A DNA stretch of 64,000 nt from Nakamurella sp040546275 (GCF_040546275.1 NZ_JBEPNO010000028.1:1-64000), one strand, 5' to 3'; positions 17,268 through 26,439 are shown, counted from the stretch's first letter. Notes: a model not told the origin generated them from the letters alone. Numbers and translations are program-made.

Positions 17268-18866
17268 TCAGTGGACACGCCGACCGGCAAGCCACGTGCC
17301 GGACACCACTGCGGCCCGGAAATCGGCCGTGTCCGCGGTCCGCAGGTCCGTCCCCAACCAGACCAGATCAGCGACGGAACCGACCGCGAAGGTTCCAGCA
17401 TCGTCGCGGAAAGCTTGCACCGCAACACCTCTGGTGTAGGCAGTGACGGCCGTCCGCAGGTCGATCCGCTCGGCCGGATACCAGCCAGCGGCCGGCTCTC
17501 CGTCCGGGGTCTGGCGGGTGACCGCGGTGGCGATGCCCTCCCGCGGTGATAGATCCGTCACCGGCCAGTCGCTGCCGAAACTGACCAGGCCGCCATCGGC
17601 GACCACGGACCTGATCGGGTACTGCAGCGCCGCCCGCGTCGGCCCGATCCGCGGGATGGTGAGCACCTCCTGCAGCGGGTCGGGCTGGGCCCACAACGGT
17701 TGGAAGCACGAGATGACGCCGAGTGCGGTGAGACGGCCGAGATCAGCGGGGTCGATCACCTGCAGGTGCGCGATCACCGGACGCAGGTCCTGCGCCCGGA
17801 TCGTGTCGACGGAGTGCTCGATGGCGTCCAGCGAGTCCCGGATCGCGGCATCCCCGATGGCGTGCAGGTGCACCTGGAAGCCGGCGGCGGAGAACCCCGC
17901 TACCGCCTCCACCAACTCTCGACGCGTCCAGTTCGGCAGGCCGTGGCTGTGCGGGCAATCGTCATACGGTTCGAGCATCGATGCAGTCCCGGACTCGATG
18001 ACACCGTCGACGAAGAACTTGATGGTGTGGGCGGTCAGCGTCGGGTACCCGGCGGCCTGCACCCGCGCCCTGATCCGGGTGAACTCGGCGATCTGCTCGC
18101 GCCAACCCGCCTGATCGGCGCGCAGCGCCATGTTGACGGCCACGCGCAGGACTCCGCCATCGGCGGCCGCCAGATAGGCCTCGACCTCGGCCGGCTCCAC
18201 CCACGCGTCCTGGACCCAGGTGAGACCCGTTGCAGCACAGGCGGTGGTAGCGTCATCGATGGCGGCGAGCTGCATCGTCAGCGACGGACGTGGCATGGCG
18301 GCGAAGACGGGATCGGTGGCGCCCCACTCGCGCAGGGTGCCCACGGGCGTCCCGTCGGGGGTGCGGACGATGTCACCGTCCACCGGATCCGGAGTCTGCG
18401 CGGTGATGCCCGACCGCTTCAGGGCCTCGGTGTTGCACCACAGCGTGTGATAGTCGGTGCCGCGCAGCACCACCGGTCGATCCGGCAGGATGTCGTCCAG
18501 CCACGACGCCTGGAAGACGCCGTCCTCGATCAGCGCCAGATCGAAGCCGCCGCCGTAGACCCACTCCGCGTCCGGATGGTCGGCGGCCCAGCTCATCACC
18601 CCATCCAGGATCGCCGCGACGGAGTCGCCGCGCACCGGTGCGAAGCGACCCTCGAGGCCGGCCTGCAGGGGGTGGGCGTGCCCGTCACCGAAGGCCGGGA
18701 GCAGGGATCCGCCCTGCAGGTCGACCCTCTCGACGTCGGCCGGTGCCTCGAGATCGTCGTCCACGGCGGCGATCCGGCCATCGACGACCAGCATCTGCCC
18801 GGTACGTGGTGCCTCCCAATCGGCCGGGCTCCACAGCACTCCACCTGTGAACAACACGCTCGTCAC
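17268..18866 (-). CDS. YtcJ-like metal-dependent amidohydrolase
   Basis: This 532-residue TIM-barrel amidohydrolase has the metal-binding GDGHAHPLQAG (HxH, about residue 62), a carboxylated-lysine region in TIKFFVDGVIESGTASM, metal histidines in VHLHAIGDAAI and VIAHLQVID, and the catalytic/metal Asp in VSFGSDWPV. This set defines the YtcJ/AepA-like amidohydrolase 3 family, which hydrolyses C-N bonds in undefined amides or N-acyl compounds. GTG at 18866 is preferred because GGAGGG lies 5 nt before it and it starts the small beta domain (TSVLFTGG). No signal peptide is present. It stands alone on the minus strand, divergent from the MMPL gene. Confidence 0.85.
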   Translation of the reverse strand: MTSVLFTGGVLWSPADWEAPRTGQMLVVDGRIAAVDDDLEAPADVERVDLQGGSLLPAFGDGHAHPLQAGLEGRFAPVRGDSVAAILDGVMSWAADHPDAEWVYGGGFDLALIEDGVFQASWLDDILPDRPVVLRGTDYHTLWCNTEALKRSGITAQTPDPVDGDIVRTPDGTPVGTLREWGATDPVFAAMPRPSLTMQLAAIDDATTACAATGLTWVQDAWVEPAEVEAYLAAADGGVLRVAVNMALRADQAGWREQIAEFTRIRARVQAAGYPTLTAHTIKFFVDGVIESGTASMLEPYDDCPHSHGLPNWTRRELVEAVAGFSAAGFQVHLHAIGDAAIRDSLDAIEHSVDTIRAQDLRPVIAHLQVIDPADLGRLTALGVISCFQPLWAQPDPLQEVLTIPRIGPTRAALQYPIRSVVADGGLVSFGSDWPVTDLSPREGIATAVTRQTPDGEPAAGWYPAERIDLRTAVTAYTRGVAVQAFRDDAGTFAVGSVADLVWLGTDLRTADTADFRAAVVSGTWLAGRRVH

Positions 18867-18973
18867 ATCGGCCCTCCGGTTTGCTTCTCCACCATCTGCC
18901 AGGACGCTACGCGACGCCCTCCTCCAAGACCGGGGATGTCCCGTAGGTGACATTTCGGGTTCCGCGGGTACTG

Positions 18974-18987
18974 GTGTGCGTGCACAC
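18974..18987. promoter_or_regulatory. Palindromic operator candidate upstream of the MMPL gene
   Basis: GTGTGC-GT-GCACAC is a near-continuous dyad 46 bp before the MMPL start, in the divergent promoter region shared with the amidohydrolase. No regulator gene is adjacent. Similar GTGTG...CACAC sequence recurs in the tandem array at the 3' end of the MMPL gene. Confidence 0.4.
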
Positions 18988-19032
18988 TGACCACGCACAG
19001 AATTCACATCGCTGGTCTCCCAGGGAGTCACC

Positions 19033-21270
19033 ATGACGCAGGTCGACCACACCAAGCCCGCCGAGCCGGCCGATGCGCCGAATCCGCGCCGAAGACTGCC
19101 GCGTGGCTTTCCGTTCTTCGCGATCATCGCCGTCGCCGTGCTGGCGTTGCTCGCGGGCGGGGCCGGTGGTTCCTACCAGGGCAAATTGTCCGAGGTGCAG
19201 AAGAACGACAACTCGTCCTACCTGCCGGCGTCGGCGGAGTCGACGAAGGTCAGCGCGGAGTCCGGTCAGTTCAACAAGTCCCAGTCGATCCCCGGATTCG
19301 TCGTGTTCCACCGCGACTCCGGGCTCACCGCCGTGGACAAGACGGCCATCACCACCGCCTTCGGCAACGTCTCGAAGCTCAAAGGTGTTGACCAGCAGGC
19401 AGTTGCCGAGCCGACGTACTCGAAGGACAACACCACCGCGTCGATCTACGCCCCGCTCATTGCGAATCAGAACGGCGTCGCCGTGAACGGCAGCACCCTG
19501 TCCGACAGCGAGAACGCAGTCATCGCAGCGGCTTCCGCCGGTCTTCCCGCCGGGCTGGCCGTCCATCCGGCCGGCGCCGGCGGACTGCTGGTGGCCTTCA
19601 TCGGGGCCTTCGCCGGACTGGACGGGACCCTGCTGCTCGCCGCCGGCGGCATCGTCATCCTGATCCTGCTGCTGGTCTACCGCTCGCCGGTGCTCTGGTT
19701 CTTCCCGCTGTTCTCGGCCGTGCTGGCGCTCGGGCTGTCGTCGCTCATCATCTACTACCTCGCCAAGAACGGCGTCCTCACGCTCACCGGCCAGAGCCAG
19801 GGAATTCTGTCCGTCCTCGTGCTGGGAGCAGGTACCGACTACGCCCTGCTGCTCATCTCCCGCTATCGCGAGGAACTGCACAACTACGAGCATCGATTCG
19901 ACGCGATGATCAAGGCCTGGAAAGAATCTGCGCCGGCGATCTTCGCCTCGGGCGCCACCGTGATCATCGGACTCCTGTGCCTGAGCTTCTCCGAACTCAA
20001 CTCCAACAAGAGCCTCGGGCCGGTCTCGGCGATCGGCATCGGCTGCACCCTGCTGGTGATGATGACGTTCCTCCCGGTGTTCCTGGCCCTGGCCGGACGC
20101 TGGGTGTTCTGGCCCCGTCGGCCCACCACCGCCACCCCCGCCGCGGAGCCGGGCACGACCGGGATCTGGGGTCGGGTCGCTCGTTTCATCGGGTCGCACC
20201 ATCGACGGGCGTGGATCGGGGCGGCGGTCCTGCTACTGCTCTGCCTGCTCGGGTTGAGCGGGTTGAAGACCGACGGACTGACCACCGCGCAGGGCTTCAC
20301 GAACAAGCCCGACGCCGTCGTCGGTCAGGAGCTCTACGACTCCAAGTTCCCGGCGGGAACGGGTGCGCCCGCGGTCATCGCGGTGAACGCCGCTGCCGCG
20401 GACAAGGTGATCGCCGCGGTGGCAACGGTACCCGGGGTCGCCACCACTCGCGGATCCGTCTGCGTGCAGATCGACTACGCCAAGATCGCCGCGTTGGGCG
20501 GCGGACAGGGCCGTCCGGGGGCCGCGGCTGCCACGGGATGCCCGCCGGCGCAGTTGCAGATCTCGCCCATCAACGGGCGGACGATCGTCGATGCCACGTT
20601 GGCCGATTCCTACGACTCCCCGGCCGCCTACGCGACGATCGCGCGGATCCGGGACGTCGTGCACGCGGTACCCGACGCGAACGCGCTGGTCGGCGGACAG
20701 TCCGCAGCCACCCTGGACGTGCGTGACGCCTCGGTGCACGACCGGAACCTGATCATCCCGATCGTCCTGGTGGTGATCTTCCTCGTACTCGCGCTGCTGC
20801 TCCGCGCTTTGCTGGCTCCGGTCCTGCTGATCGCGACCGTGGTGTTCTCGTTCTTCGCGACCCTCGGCGTCTGCGGGTGGGCGTTCAACCACGTGTTCGG
20901 TTTCGCCGGCGCCGACCAGTCGTTCCCGTTGTTCGCCTTCGTCTTCCTCGTCGCACTCGGGATCGACTACAACATCTTCCTGATGACGAGGGTGCGCGAG
21001 GAGACCCTCGAGTTCGGTGCGCGGCAAGGGGTATTGCGGGGGTTGGCGGTGACCGGCGGGGTGATCACCAGCGCCGGGGTGGTGCTCGCCGCGACCTTTA
21101 CGGTGCTCGGCGTCCTGCCGCTGGTGTTCCTGGCCGAACTCGGTTTCGCCGTCGCGTTCGGCGTGCTGCTGGACACCCTGATCGTCCGCACCGTCCTCGT
21201 CCCCGCCCTTGCCCACGACATCGGCCGCAAGATCTGGTGGCCCAGCAAACTCGCCTCCGGCCCCCAGTAG
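19033..21270 (+). CDS. MMPL/RND-family membrane transporter
   Basis: This 745-residue protein has one TM near residues 25-45, an extracytoplasmic domain, a cluster of TM helices at about 170-360, then a repeated half: one TM at about 400, a second external domain (ITAQGFT-like segment and a cysteine pair) and five TM helices at 575-735. Conserved GAGTDYALLLISRYREEL and the equivalent ALGIDYNIFLMTRVREE carry the proton-relay Asp-Tyr pairs of MMPL proteins, which export lipids or drugs with the proton motive force. AGGGAG lies 5 nt before the ATG. No partner gene is adjacent; an array of palindromic repeats follows the stop codon directly. Confidence 0.92.
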   Translation: MTQVDHTKPAEPADAPNPRRRLPRGFPFFAIIAVAVLALLAGGAGGSYQGKLSEVQKNDNSSYLPASAESTKVSAESGQFNKSQSIPGFVVFHRDSGLTAVDKTAITTAFGNVSKLKGVDQQAVAEPTYSKDNTTASIYAPLIANQNGVAVNGSTLSDSENAVIAAASAGLPAGLAVHPAGAGGLLVAFIGAFAGLDGTLLLAAGGIVILILLLVYRSPVLWFFPLFSAVLALGLSSLIIYYLAKNGVLTLTGQSQGILSVLVLGAGTDYALLLISRYREELHNYEHRFDAMIKAWKESAPAIFASGATVIIGLLCLSFSELNSNKSLGPVSAIGIGCTLLVMMTFLPVFLALAGRWVFWPRRPTTATPAAEPGTTGIWGRVARFIGSHHRRAWIGAAVLLLLCLLGLSGLKTDGLTTAQGFTNKPDAVVGQELYDSKFPAGTGAPAVIAVNAAAADKVIAAVATVPGVATTRGSVCVQIDYAKIAALGGGQGRPGAAAATGCPPAQLQISPINGRTIVDATLADSYDSPAAYATIARIRDVVHAVPDANALVGGQSAATLDVRDASVHDRNLIIPIVLVVIFLVLALLLRALLAPVLLIATVVFSFFATLGVCGWAFNHVFGFAGADQSFPLFAFVFLVALGIDYNIFLMTRVREETLEFGARQGVLRGLAVTGGVITSAGVVLAATFTVLGVLPLVFLAELGFAVAFGVLLDTLIVRTVLVPALAHDIGRKIWWPSKLASGPQ

Positions 21271-21272
21271 CC

Positions 21273-21359
21273 CGCGGATCCGTGTGGTGCGCACACGGAT
21301 CCGTGTGGTGCGCACACGGATCCGTGTGGTGCGCATACGGATCCGTGTGGTGCGCATAC
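21273..21359. repeat. Four tandem 21-bp units with embedded perfect palindromes
   Basis: The motif GGATCCGTGTGGTGCGCA recurs at 21276, 21297, 21318 and 21339, an exact 21-bp period. Units 2 and 3 contain the perfect 16-bp palindrome CACACGGATCCGTGTG (21292-21307, 21313-21328); unit 4 has one change (CATACGG). The junctions form a second palindrome, GTGCGCAC. A degenerate fifth unit follows at 21355-21380. The array starts 2 bp after the MMPL stop, between convergent genes. Confidence 0.9.
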
Positions 21360-21419
21360 AGAACTGCCCTGCGCATATGAATCTGCCATTTGGGGCCCGA
21401 AATCGCGGAATTCGGTCGC

Positions 21420-21535
21420 TCCTGTATGCGCGGTGGTGACGGCGCCGAGTACTTCGCTTCATCGCCGGCCGGCCCGGCTCGGAATGGCCCAACCACGGGG
21501 ACGGGCCAGGCCGAGGACGGGCCGCGCATACAGGA
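21420..21535. repeat. 14-bp inverted repeat bounding a 116-bp segment
   Basis: TCCTGTATGCGCGG (21420-21433) is the exact reverse complement of CCGCGCATACAGGA (21522-21535), enclosing 88 bp. The octamer GCGCATAY or its complement also occurs near 21331, 21352, 21371, 21576 and 21598, so the whole spacer between the MMPL and FtsX genes is seeded with this motif. It could be a small non-autonomous element or a binding-site cluster. Confidence 0.6.
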
Positions 21536-21683
21536 CCACCCATCTTCGGCCCGTAGCGGCTGGAATCAGTCATATCCATATGCGCCGGGCAGTCCTATAT
21601 GCGCACACCAGGCGCGGCCACACCAGGCGGGGTCCGGCCGCGCACCAGCCCAGCCGGCGCGGGCAGAGGACACCGCGGCAATG

Positions 21684-24029
21684 TCACTCGGTGCGGAGGG
21701 CGGCGGGGCCGGTGGTGGAGCGGAGGCGGGCGGCCGACCCGAGAGCGATCAGCAACGCAATCACAAGCGCCGACGCCGTGCCAACCGCGATCCACCCACC
21801 GATCGGAGCCACGAAACCGTCGTGTCGCAGATACTGGACGACCTCGGCCAGCACGGTGCCCACCACCACCGCGACCACCACGCCGACCACCACCGGCATC
21901 AGCACGGCATGCAGCACCGAGCGAACCAGCACGCCCAGCGGGACGCCGGACGCCCGGGCTATCGCGAAGGCCCGCCGCCGCTCGCGGATCTGCTCCGACG
22001 CCATCAGCCATTGCCCGAGCGCACAGATCAGCAGCGTCAGCGCGCCGGCACCGAGTAGCCCGGCCCGCACCCAGGGAACCGCGGAGTTCGACGCCTGGCT
22101 CAGGGTGGACAAGCTGAACAAGGTGTAAGCCCGAGAACCGAGCCAGGACAACGCTTCCTGCGCCCTGCTCACCGACGACCCGGGAAGGTCGACCGACACC
22201 TGCACCGACTGGGACGACGCCATCTCGGCCGGGAACTCCCGAGCGGCGGCCTCCGGGGTCAGGAAGAAGTCCGCAGTCGAGAAGAACGGAAAGTTGCTTT
22301 CCAGTACGCCCCCAGTGGCCGTCGTCATGCTCCGAGGGGCCGTCGTCACCTGCAGCCCGGCCGGCGGAGTCCAGGACTGCTGCGCGCCGAGGTTGAACTG
22401 GATGAGATACGGCGCAGCCGGCAGCGGACCGGCGGCGGCATCGTCGACCCGGAAGACGTCGCCGTCGCGGCAGCCGCTGGCGACCGTCATCAGCCGAATC
22501 GCGTCGCAGTTGGCCACTGTGAGATTCGGCCGTTCCCCGGTGGCGCTGCCACCCAGGCCCGTCACCAGGGTCGCCGAACGAACGCCCGGGACACTGTGCA
22601 AGGAGGTGTCGACCCGGCTCCACTCGGCCGGAGTCAGCGACAGCAGCCACCCGCTCTGCACGGATGCGGCATTCTGGCGGGCCTGGACAGTGTCGAAGTT
22701 GGAGGCCGACAGCATCGTCATCAGCGTGACAAAACCGGCGAGCACCGTCGCGATGGCGGCTGCCGCTCTCGTCGTGGAAGCCCCGTCCTGCACAATTCGC
22801 TGCCGCGCCAGCAGGCCGGAAATGCTCCCGCGCGGCCACCAGCGGGCCAGCCTGTCGGTCAGCAGTCCGACCAGCGCGGCCACGCTGAACAGTGTCAGCG
22901 CCACCACGACGCACATCTCGACGGTGCGGTCGACGGTGTAGCCGTAGTCGGGGGTGCCACCTTCCCGCCAACCGGCCCACCCCGTGACGACGGCGGTCAG
23001 ACCAAAGAGTGCCAGCCGCCAGCCGAGCCGCGGTCCGCGCCGTTCCCGCCCCAGCACGCCGAGCGGACCCACCGCGCTCTGCCGAAATCCGAACAGGGCC
23101 GCGGCGACCGCCAGCACCGGGACCCCGATCAAGATCACGATTCCCCACACCGCAGTCGGCCGGACGTCGGCGACCTGCATTCCGCGGCCGCCGATCCGCA
23201 CGACGTCAACCAGCAACCGGGATGCCCCGTAGGCACCGACGGCCAGCGTCACCCCGACGACGGCCGCAATCAGCGCCTCACCCGCCACCAACAGGCGCAA
23301 TCTGCTGATGGACGCGCCGAGCAACCGAAGCGTGGCGGATCGGCGATCCCGTCGGGCGGCCCCGATCCGACCGGCCATCGCGACGAACAACAACAGCGGC
23401 ACCATGAGGACGGCGGCCCCGGTGATCAACAACGACCAGACCGACGGCAGAAGGGTGGCATCGCCTGCCGTCCCTCCCCAGCCGCTGATCGTCTGGGACT
23501 CGGTCAGTGGACCGCTGCCCTGGTAGAAGTACAGATCGTCGCGTCCGGGGAGGACGCCCGGATCGATGGTGCCGACCACCGTTCCAGTCAGTACCGCCCG
23601 GAAGGTGGGATCACTCATCCGCGCCTGCAGTGCTGGTGAGAGCAGCAGTTCACCCGGCGACGGCAGGCGCGAGATACCAGGCGGCACAGCCGTTGTCGCA
23701 CCGGCGATGTGAACCAGTTCACCCGTGACTACTTGGCCGTCGATGGTCAGCGTGGTGTCGAGGAGCTGGATCGGTCCCGTCTGGCTGTACAGCGGAAGCG
23801 AAGGGGCCACCCGGACGTTCCTCGCATGCAACGACGGTTCGATGCTGGCCAGGGCCAGCAGGACGAACGCACACAGGGCGACGCCAAGGGCCATCGCCAG
23901 CATGCGGAACACGTTGCGTCGGTCGGCGACCGCCATCGACAACGCCCATCCAAGCGCCACCCCGGGGTGATCGCCCGCGGCTCTCACCGAGGTGGCCGGC
24001 ACCTGCTCCAACGGTTGTCGGGTCGGCAT
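21684..24029 (-). CDS. FtsX-like ABC transporter permease
   Basis: This membrane protein of about 781 residues has one N-terminal TM (residues 35-60), a large extracytoplasmic domain, a cluster of TM helices at 200-420 with the FtsX domain (RRDRRSATLRLLGAS), a second extracytoplasmic domain and a final three-helix FtsX unit (RERRRAFAIARASGVP). That duplicated architecture matches MacB/BceB-like permeases for peptides, lipids or antibiotics. The ATG at 24029 overlaps the ATPase stop by 1 nt (TGATG); a GTG at 24032 is possible. It is the last gene of the padR-ATPase-permease operon. Confidence 0.85.
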   Translation of the reverse strand: MPTRQPLEQVPATSVRAAGDHPGVALGWALSMAVADRRNVFRMLAMALGVALCAFVLLALASIEPSLHARNVRVAPSLPLYSQTGPIQLLDTTLTIDGQVVTGELVHIAGATTAVPPGISRLPSPGELLLSPALQARMSDPTFRAVLTGTVVGTIDPGVLPGRDDLYFYQGSGPLTESQTISGWGGTAGDATLLPSVWSLLITGAAVLMVPLLLFVAMAGRIGAARRDRRSATLRLLGASISRLRLLVAGEALIAAVVGVTLAVGAYGASRLLVDVVRIGGRGMQVADVRPTAVWGIVILIGVPVLAVAAALFGFRQSAVGPLGVLGRERRGPRLGWRLALFGLTAVVTGWAGWREGGTPDYGYTVDRTVEMCVVVALTLFSVAALVGLLTDRLARWWPRGSISGLLARQRIVQDGASTTRAAAAIATVLAGFVTLMTMLSASNFDTVQARQNAASVQSGWLLSLTPAEWSRVDTSLHSVPGVRSATLVTGLGGSATGERPNLTVANCDAIRLMTVASGCRDGDVFRVDDAAAGPLPAAPYLIQFNLGAQQSWTPPAGLQVTTAPRSMTTATGGVLESNFPFFSTADFFLTPEAAAREFPAEMASSQSVQVSVDLPGSSVSRAQEALSWLGSRAYTLFSLSTLSQASNSAVPWVRAGLLGAGALTLLICALGQWLMASEQIRERRRAFAIARASGVPLGVLVRSVLHAVLMPVVVGVVVAVVVGTVLAEVVQYLRHDGFVAPIGGWIAVGTASALVIALLIALGSAARLRSTTGPAALRTE

Positions 24030-24751
24030 CACCGGTCCCGTACCGACTCGCTGGTCAGACCGTCCCGAACGATCACCTCGCGGTCGGAATAGGCCGCAAC
24101 CCGGGACTCGTGCGTGACCAGCACCAACGACGCCCCCGTCTCGCGTACCGCCCTGGTCAGCAGCCCCATCACCTTCTCGCCCTGGAGGGAGTCAAGCGCC
24201 CCGGTCGGTTCGTCGGCGAAGATCACCGACGGACCGCCGATCAGGGCCCGCGCCACGGCCACGCGTTGCGCCTGCCCGCCCGACACCTGACCCGGCAACT
24301 GGCGACCGACCGCCGCCACGTCGAGTCGCTCCAGCCACTGGTCGGCCACCAGCTCAGCTGCCTTGCGGCTCAACCCATCCAGCCGCAGAGGCATCGAAAC
24401 GTTTTGCCGGCACGTCAGTTCCGGGATCAACTGCCCGAACTGGAAGACGAACCCAAACTCTTTACGGCGCAGTTCAGATCGCTCCCGATCGGACATGGCG
24501 CCCAGTTCCCGCCCGGCGTAGGTGACCGAACCCGAATCAGCGTGCAGGATTCCGGCCACGCAGTGCAGTAGCGTGGACTTGCCTGACCCGGAAGGGCCCA
24601 TCACCGCGACGATCTCGCCCGCGCGGATGCTGAAGTCGGCTCCACGCAGGGCCGGCGTCGGACCGAACGACTTGACCAACCCGGTCGCGCTCAACAGCGC
24701 ACCCGTTCGGCTGGTCGCGACGGCGCTGACGTTTCCACGCGCCGCGGTCAT
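24029..24751 (-). CDS. ABC transporter ATP-binding protein (LolD/MacB type)
   Basis: This 240-residue ATPase has Walker A GPSGSGKST (about residue 45), Q-loop VFQFGQLIPELT, signature VSGGQAQRVAVARAL, Walker B VIFADEPTGALD and switch VLVTHE, the pattern of ATPases paired with FtsX-type permeases. The ATG at 24751 overlaps the PadR stop by 4 nt (ATGA), and its own stop overlaps the permease start, so all three are translationally coupled. It probably energises the neighbouring permease for export or membrane-targeted compound removal. Confidence 0.92.
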   Translation of the reverse strand: MTAARGNVSAVATSRTGALLSATGLVKSFGPTPALRGADFSIRAGEIVAVMGPSGSGKSTLLHCVAGILHADSGSVTYAGRELGAMSDRERSELRRKEFGFVFQFGQLIPELTCRQNVSMPLRLDGLSRKAAELVADQWLERLDVAAVGRQLPGQVSGGQAQRVAVARALIGGPSVIFADEPTGALDSLQGEKVMGLLTRAVRETGASLVLVTHESRVAAYSDREVIVRDGLTSESVRDR

Positions 24752-25281
24752 CGGTCCGCCAACCCGGGCTGTTCGGCCAGCTCGGCCAGGCGGGAAGCCG
24801 TGATGTCCAACCACTTCAAGTCTGCCTCCAGGTGGAAGAGTGCGTGATCGCAGATGAGCTGATCGGCGAGATCGCCGGTCTGCTTCCGCCGGGTGTACTC
24901 GCGCATGGCACCCAGGTGCTCGGCGCGCTGGGCATCCAGGATTTCTCCTGCGGATCGATGAGACATCAAGGCCACCAACACTTTCGTGTACAGCGTGTTC
25001 TGGAGGTACTCGGCGGGACGCTCTGGCGTCCGGAGCCAATCGTCGAGATCCGTGACTCCGGCGTCGGTGATGTTGTAGCGCTTGCGATCCGGGCCGTCCC
25101 CGGCCTCCGACCCCTCGACGGAGACCAGGCCGTTCTTGAGCAGCCGGGCGAGCGTGGCATAGACCTGGCCGTAGGCCAGTGGCCGTTCGGACCGGAAGAG
25201 CTCGTCATGCGCGCGCTTGAGGTCATAACCGTGCGTGGAGCCCGTCTCGAGGAGGCCCAGCAACGTGCGAGACACCGACAT
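24748..25281 (-). CDS. PadR-family transcriptional regulator
   Basis: This 177-residue protein has an N-terminal PadR winged helix (LLGLLETGSTHGYDLKRAHDELF, then LAYGQVYATLARLLKNGLV with a basic wing RKRYNITDAG) and a C-terminal helical dimerisation domain (Vir_act_alpha_C-like). It heads the operon with the ABC/FtsX pair and is likely an autorepressor induced by the transported compound, the usual arrangement for such triads. Confidence 0.9.
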   Translation of the reverse strand: MSVSRTLLGLLETGSTHGYDLKRAHDELFRSERPLAYGQVYATLARLLKNGLVSVEGSEAGDGPDRKRYNITDAGVTDLDDWLRTPERPAEYLQNTLYTKVLVALMSHRSAGEILDAQRAEHLGAMREYTRRKQTGDLADQLICDHALFHLEADLKWLDITASRLAELAEQPGLADR

Positions 25282-25295
25282 GCGGCAGACAGTAT

Positions 25296-25322
25296 CAGGT
25301 GTCTACACGCGATGTATACCTG
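25296..25322. promoter_or_regulatory. PadR operator candidate
   Basis: CAGGT (25296-25300) and ACCTG (25318-25322) are inverted arms around a centre with GTCTACA and TGTATA half-site-like sequence, 15-41 bp upstream of padR. The 27-bp size and location suit an autoregulatory PadR site. The regulator's own promoter should overlap it. Confidence 0.45.
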
Positions 25323-25414
25323 TCATGAATAGACCTGAAAGTGCATCGTGCCCACAGCGTCCGTCCCACTCGGGTCGACGATGGTCGCCACCGCTCGGAT
25401 ATCTGCCTGTCGGC

Positions 25415-25446
25415 TCGTTCACCTGTCTACTCGTTCACCGGTCTAC
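25415..25446. repeat. 16-bp tandem duplication before the PAP2 gene
   Basis: TCGTTCACCTGTCTAC (25415-25430) is followed immediately by TCGTTCACCGGTCTAC (25431-25446), one mismatch. It abuts the likely start of the PAP2 gene and could be a pair of regulator half-sites or a replication slip. Confidence 0.7.
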
Positions 25447-25449
25447 TGG

Positions 25450-26439
25450 GTGACGAACGAACCAACACCTGACGGCGAAGAAGTTACAGTTCGGGTCGTG
25501 CCACATCCGCCGACCGCCGAGCTGAACTGGTGGCAGGCCGGACTGCTCGCCGTGGCGCTGTTCCTCCTGACCTTCGCACTCAACCGGTTCGACGTCGCAT
25601 GGGTGCGAAAGGTGACGCCGTTCCTGAAGGAAGCCGGCATCGTCGCGCTGCTGTTCGCGCTCTGGCAGCGGGCCGGTCAGCTGTCGCAGACCAGTACGAC
25701 CCAGGCCTTCGACCGCGGCCGCTGGATCGACGAGGCCGAGCGATTCCTGAACCTACCGTCAGAACGATCGCTGCAGGTCGAACTCGTCGATCATCCGATG
25801 CTCGGCCAATGGGCCAACCTCTACTACGCGGTGATGCACCTCAGCACCACCGGCGTCATGCTGTTCTGGCTGTTCTGGCGGCATCGCGACAAGTACCCGC
25901 GGGTGCGCACCGCTCTGGCCCTGTTCACCGCGCTGGCGCTGCTGGTCCAGCTGATCGCCGTCGCGCCGCCGCGCCTGATGCCGGAACTCGGCTTCATCGA
26001 CATCGGAATGCGCTACGGGCAATCCGTGTACGGGACCGGCGGTTTCGGCGCCCAGGAGTTGCTGGCCATGCCGTCGGTGCACATCGGTTGGGCGGTGGTC
26101 GTCGCCGGCGCCGTGATCTACGCGAGCCCCAGCCGGTGGCGCTGGCTCATCCTGCTGCACCCGCTCGTCACGCTGTACGTCGTCACCGCGACCGGCAACC
26201 ACTGGTGGTTCGACAGCATCGCGTCCGTGCTGCTGCTGGTCCTCGTCGTTGGCGCCCAGAACCTGTATTTCGGCCGCATCGGTCAGCGCGACCCTCCGGC
26301 GACCGGCGGCGGAGCCAACCGCATCGAGCGGTGGAGGCGGCCGATCCCCATCAGAAGCAGAGCCACCACCCAGATCCCGATCAGCGCTCCGATGACGAAC
26401 GGGAAGAAGCCCGAATCCGAGGTGTCCAAGATCGAGTAG
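25450..26439 (+). CDS. PAP2/inositolphosphotransferase-like membrane protein
   Basis: This protein of about 329 residues has six hydrophobic segments and the PAP2-superfamily signature in its Aur1/inositol phosphotransferase form: AMPSVHIGWAVVV (catalytic His) and GNHWWFDSIAS (second His/Asp). Such enzymes move phosphate or phospho-head-groups between lipids at the membrane. The start is uncertain: GTG 25450 or GTG 25498; neither has a strong RBS. The last 52 codons (from 26283, after FGRIGQRD) are hydrophilic and lie antisense over the 3' end of the next gene, so the natural stop may have been lost. Confidence 0.75.
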   Translation: MTNEPTPDGEEVTVRVVPHPPTAELNWWQAGLLAVALFLLTFALNRFDVAWVRKVTPFLKEAGIVALLFALWQRAGQLSQTSTTQAFDRGRWIDEAERFLNLPSERSLQVELVDHPMLGQWANLYYAVMHLSTTGVMLFWLFWRHRDKYPRVRTALALFTALALLVQLIAVAPPRLMPELGFIDIGMRYGQSVYGTGGFGAQELLAMPSVHIGWAVVVAGAVIYASPSRWRWLILLHPLVTLYVVTATGNHWWFDSIASVLLLVLVVGAQNLYFGRIGQRDPPATGGGANRIERWRRPIPIRSRATTQIPISAPMTNGKKPESEVSKIE

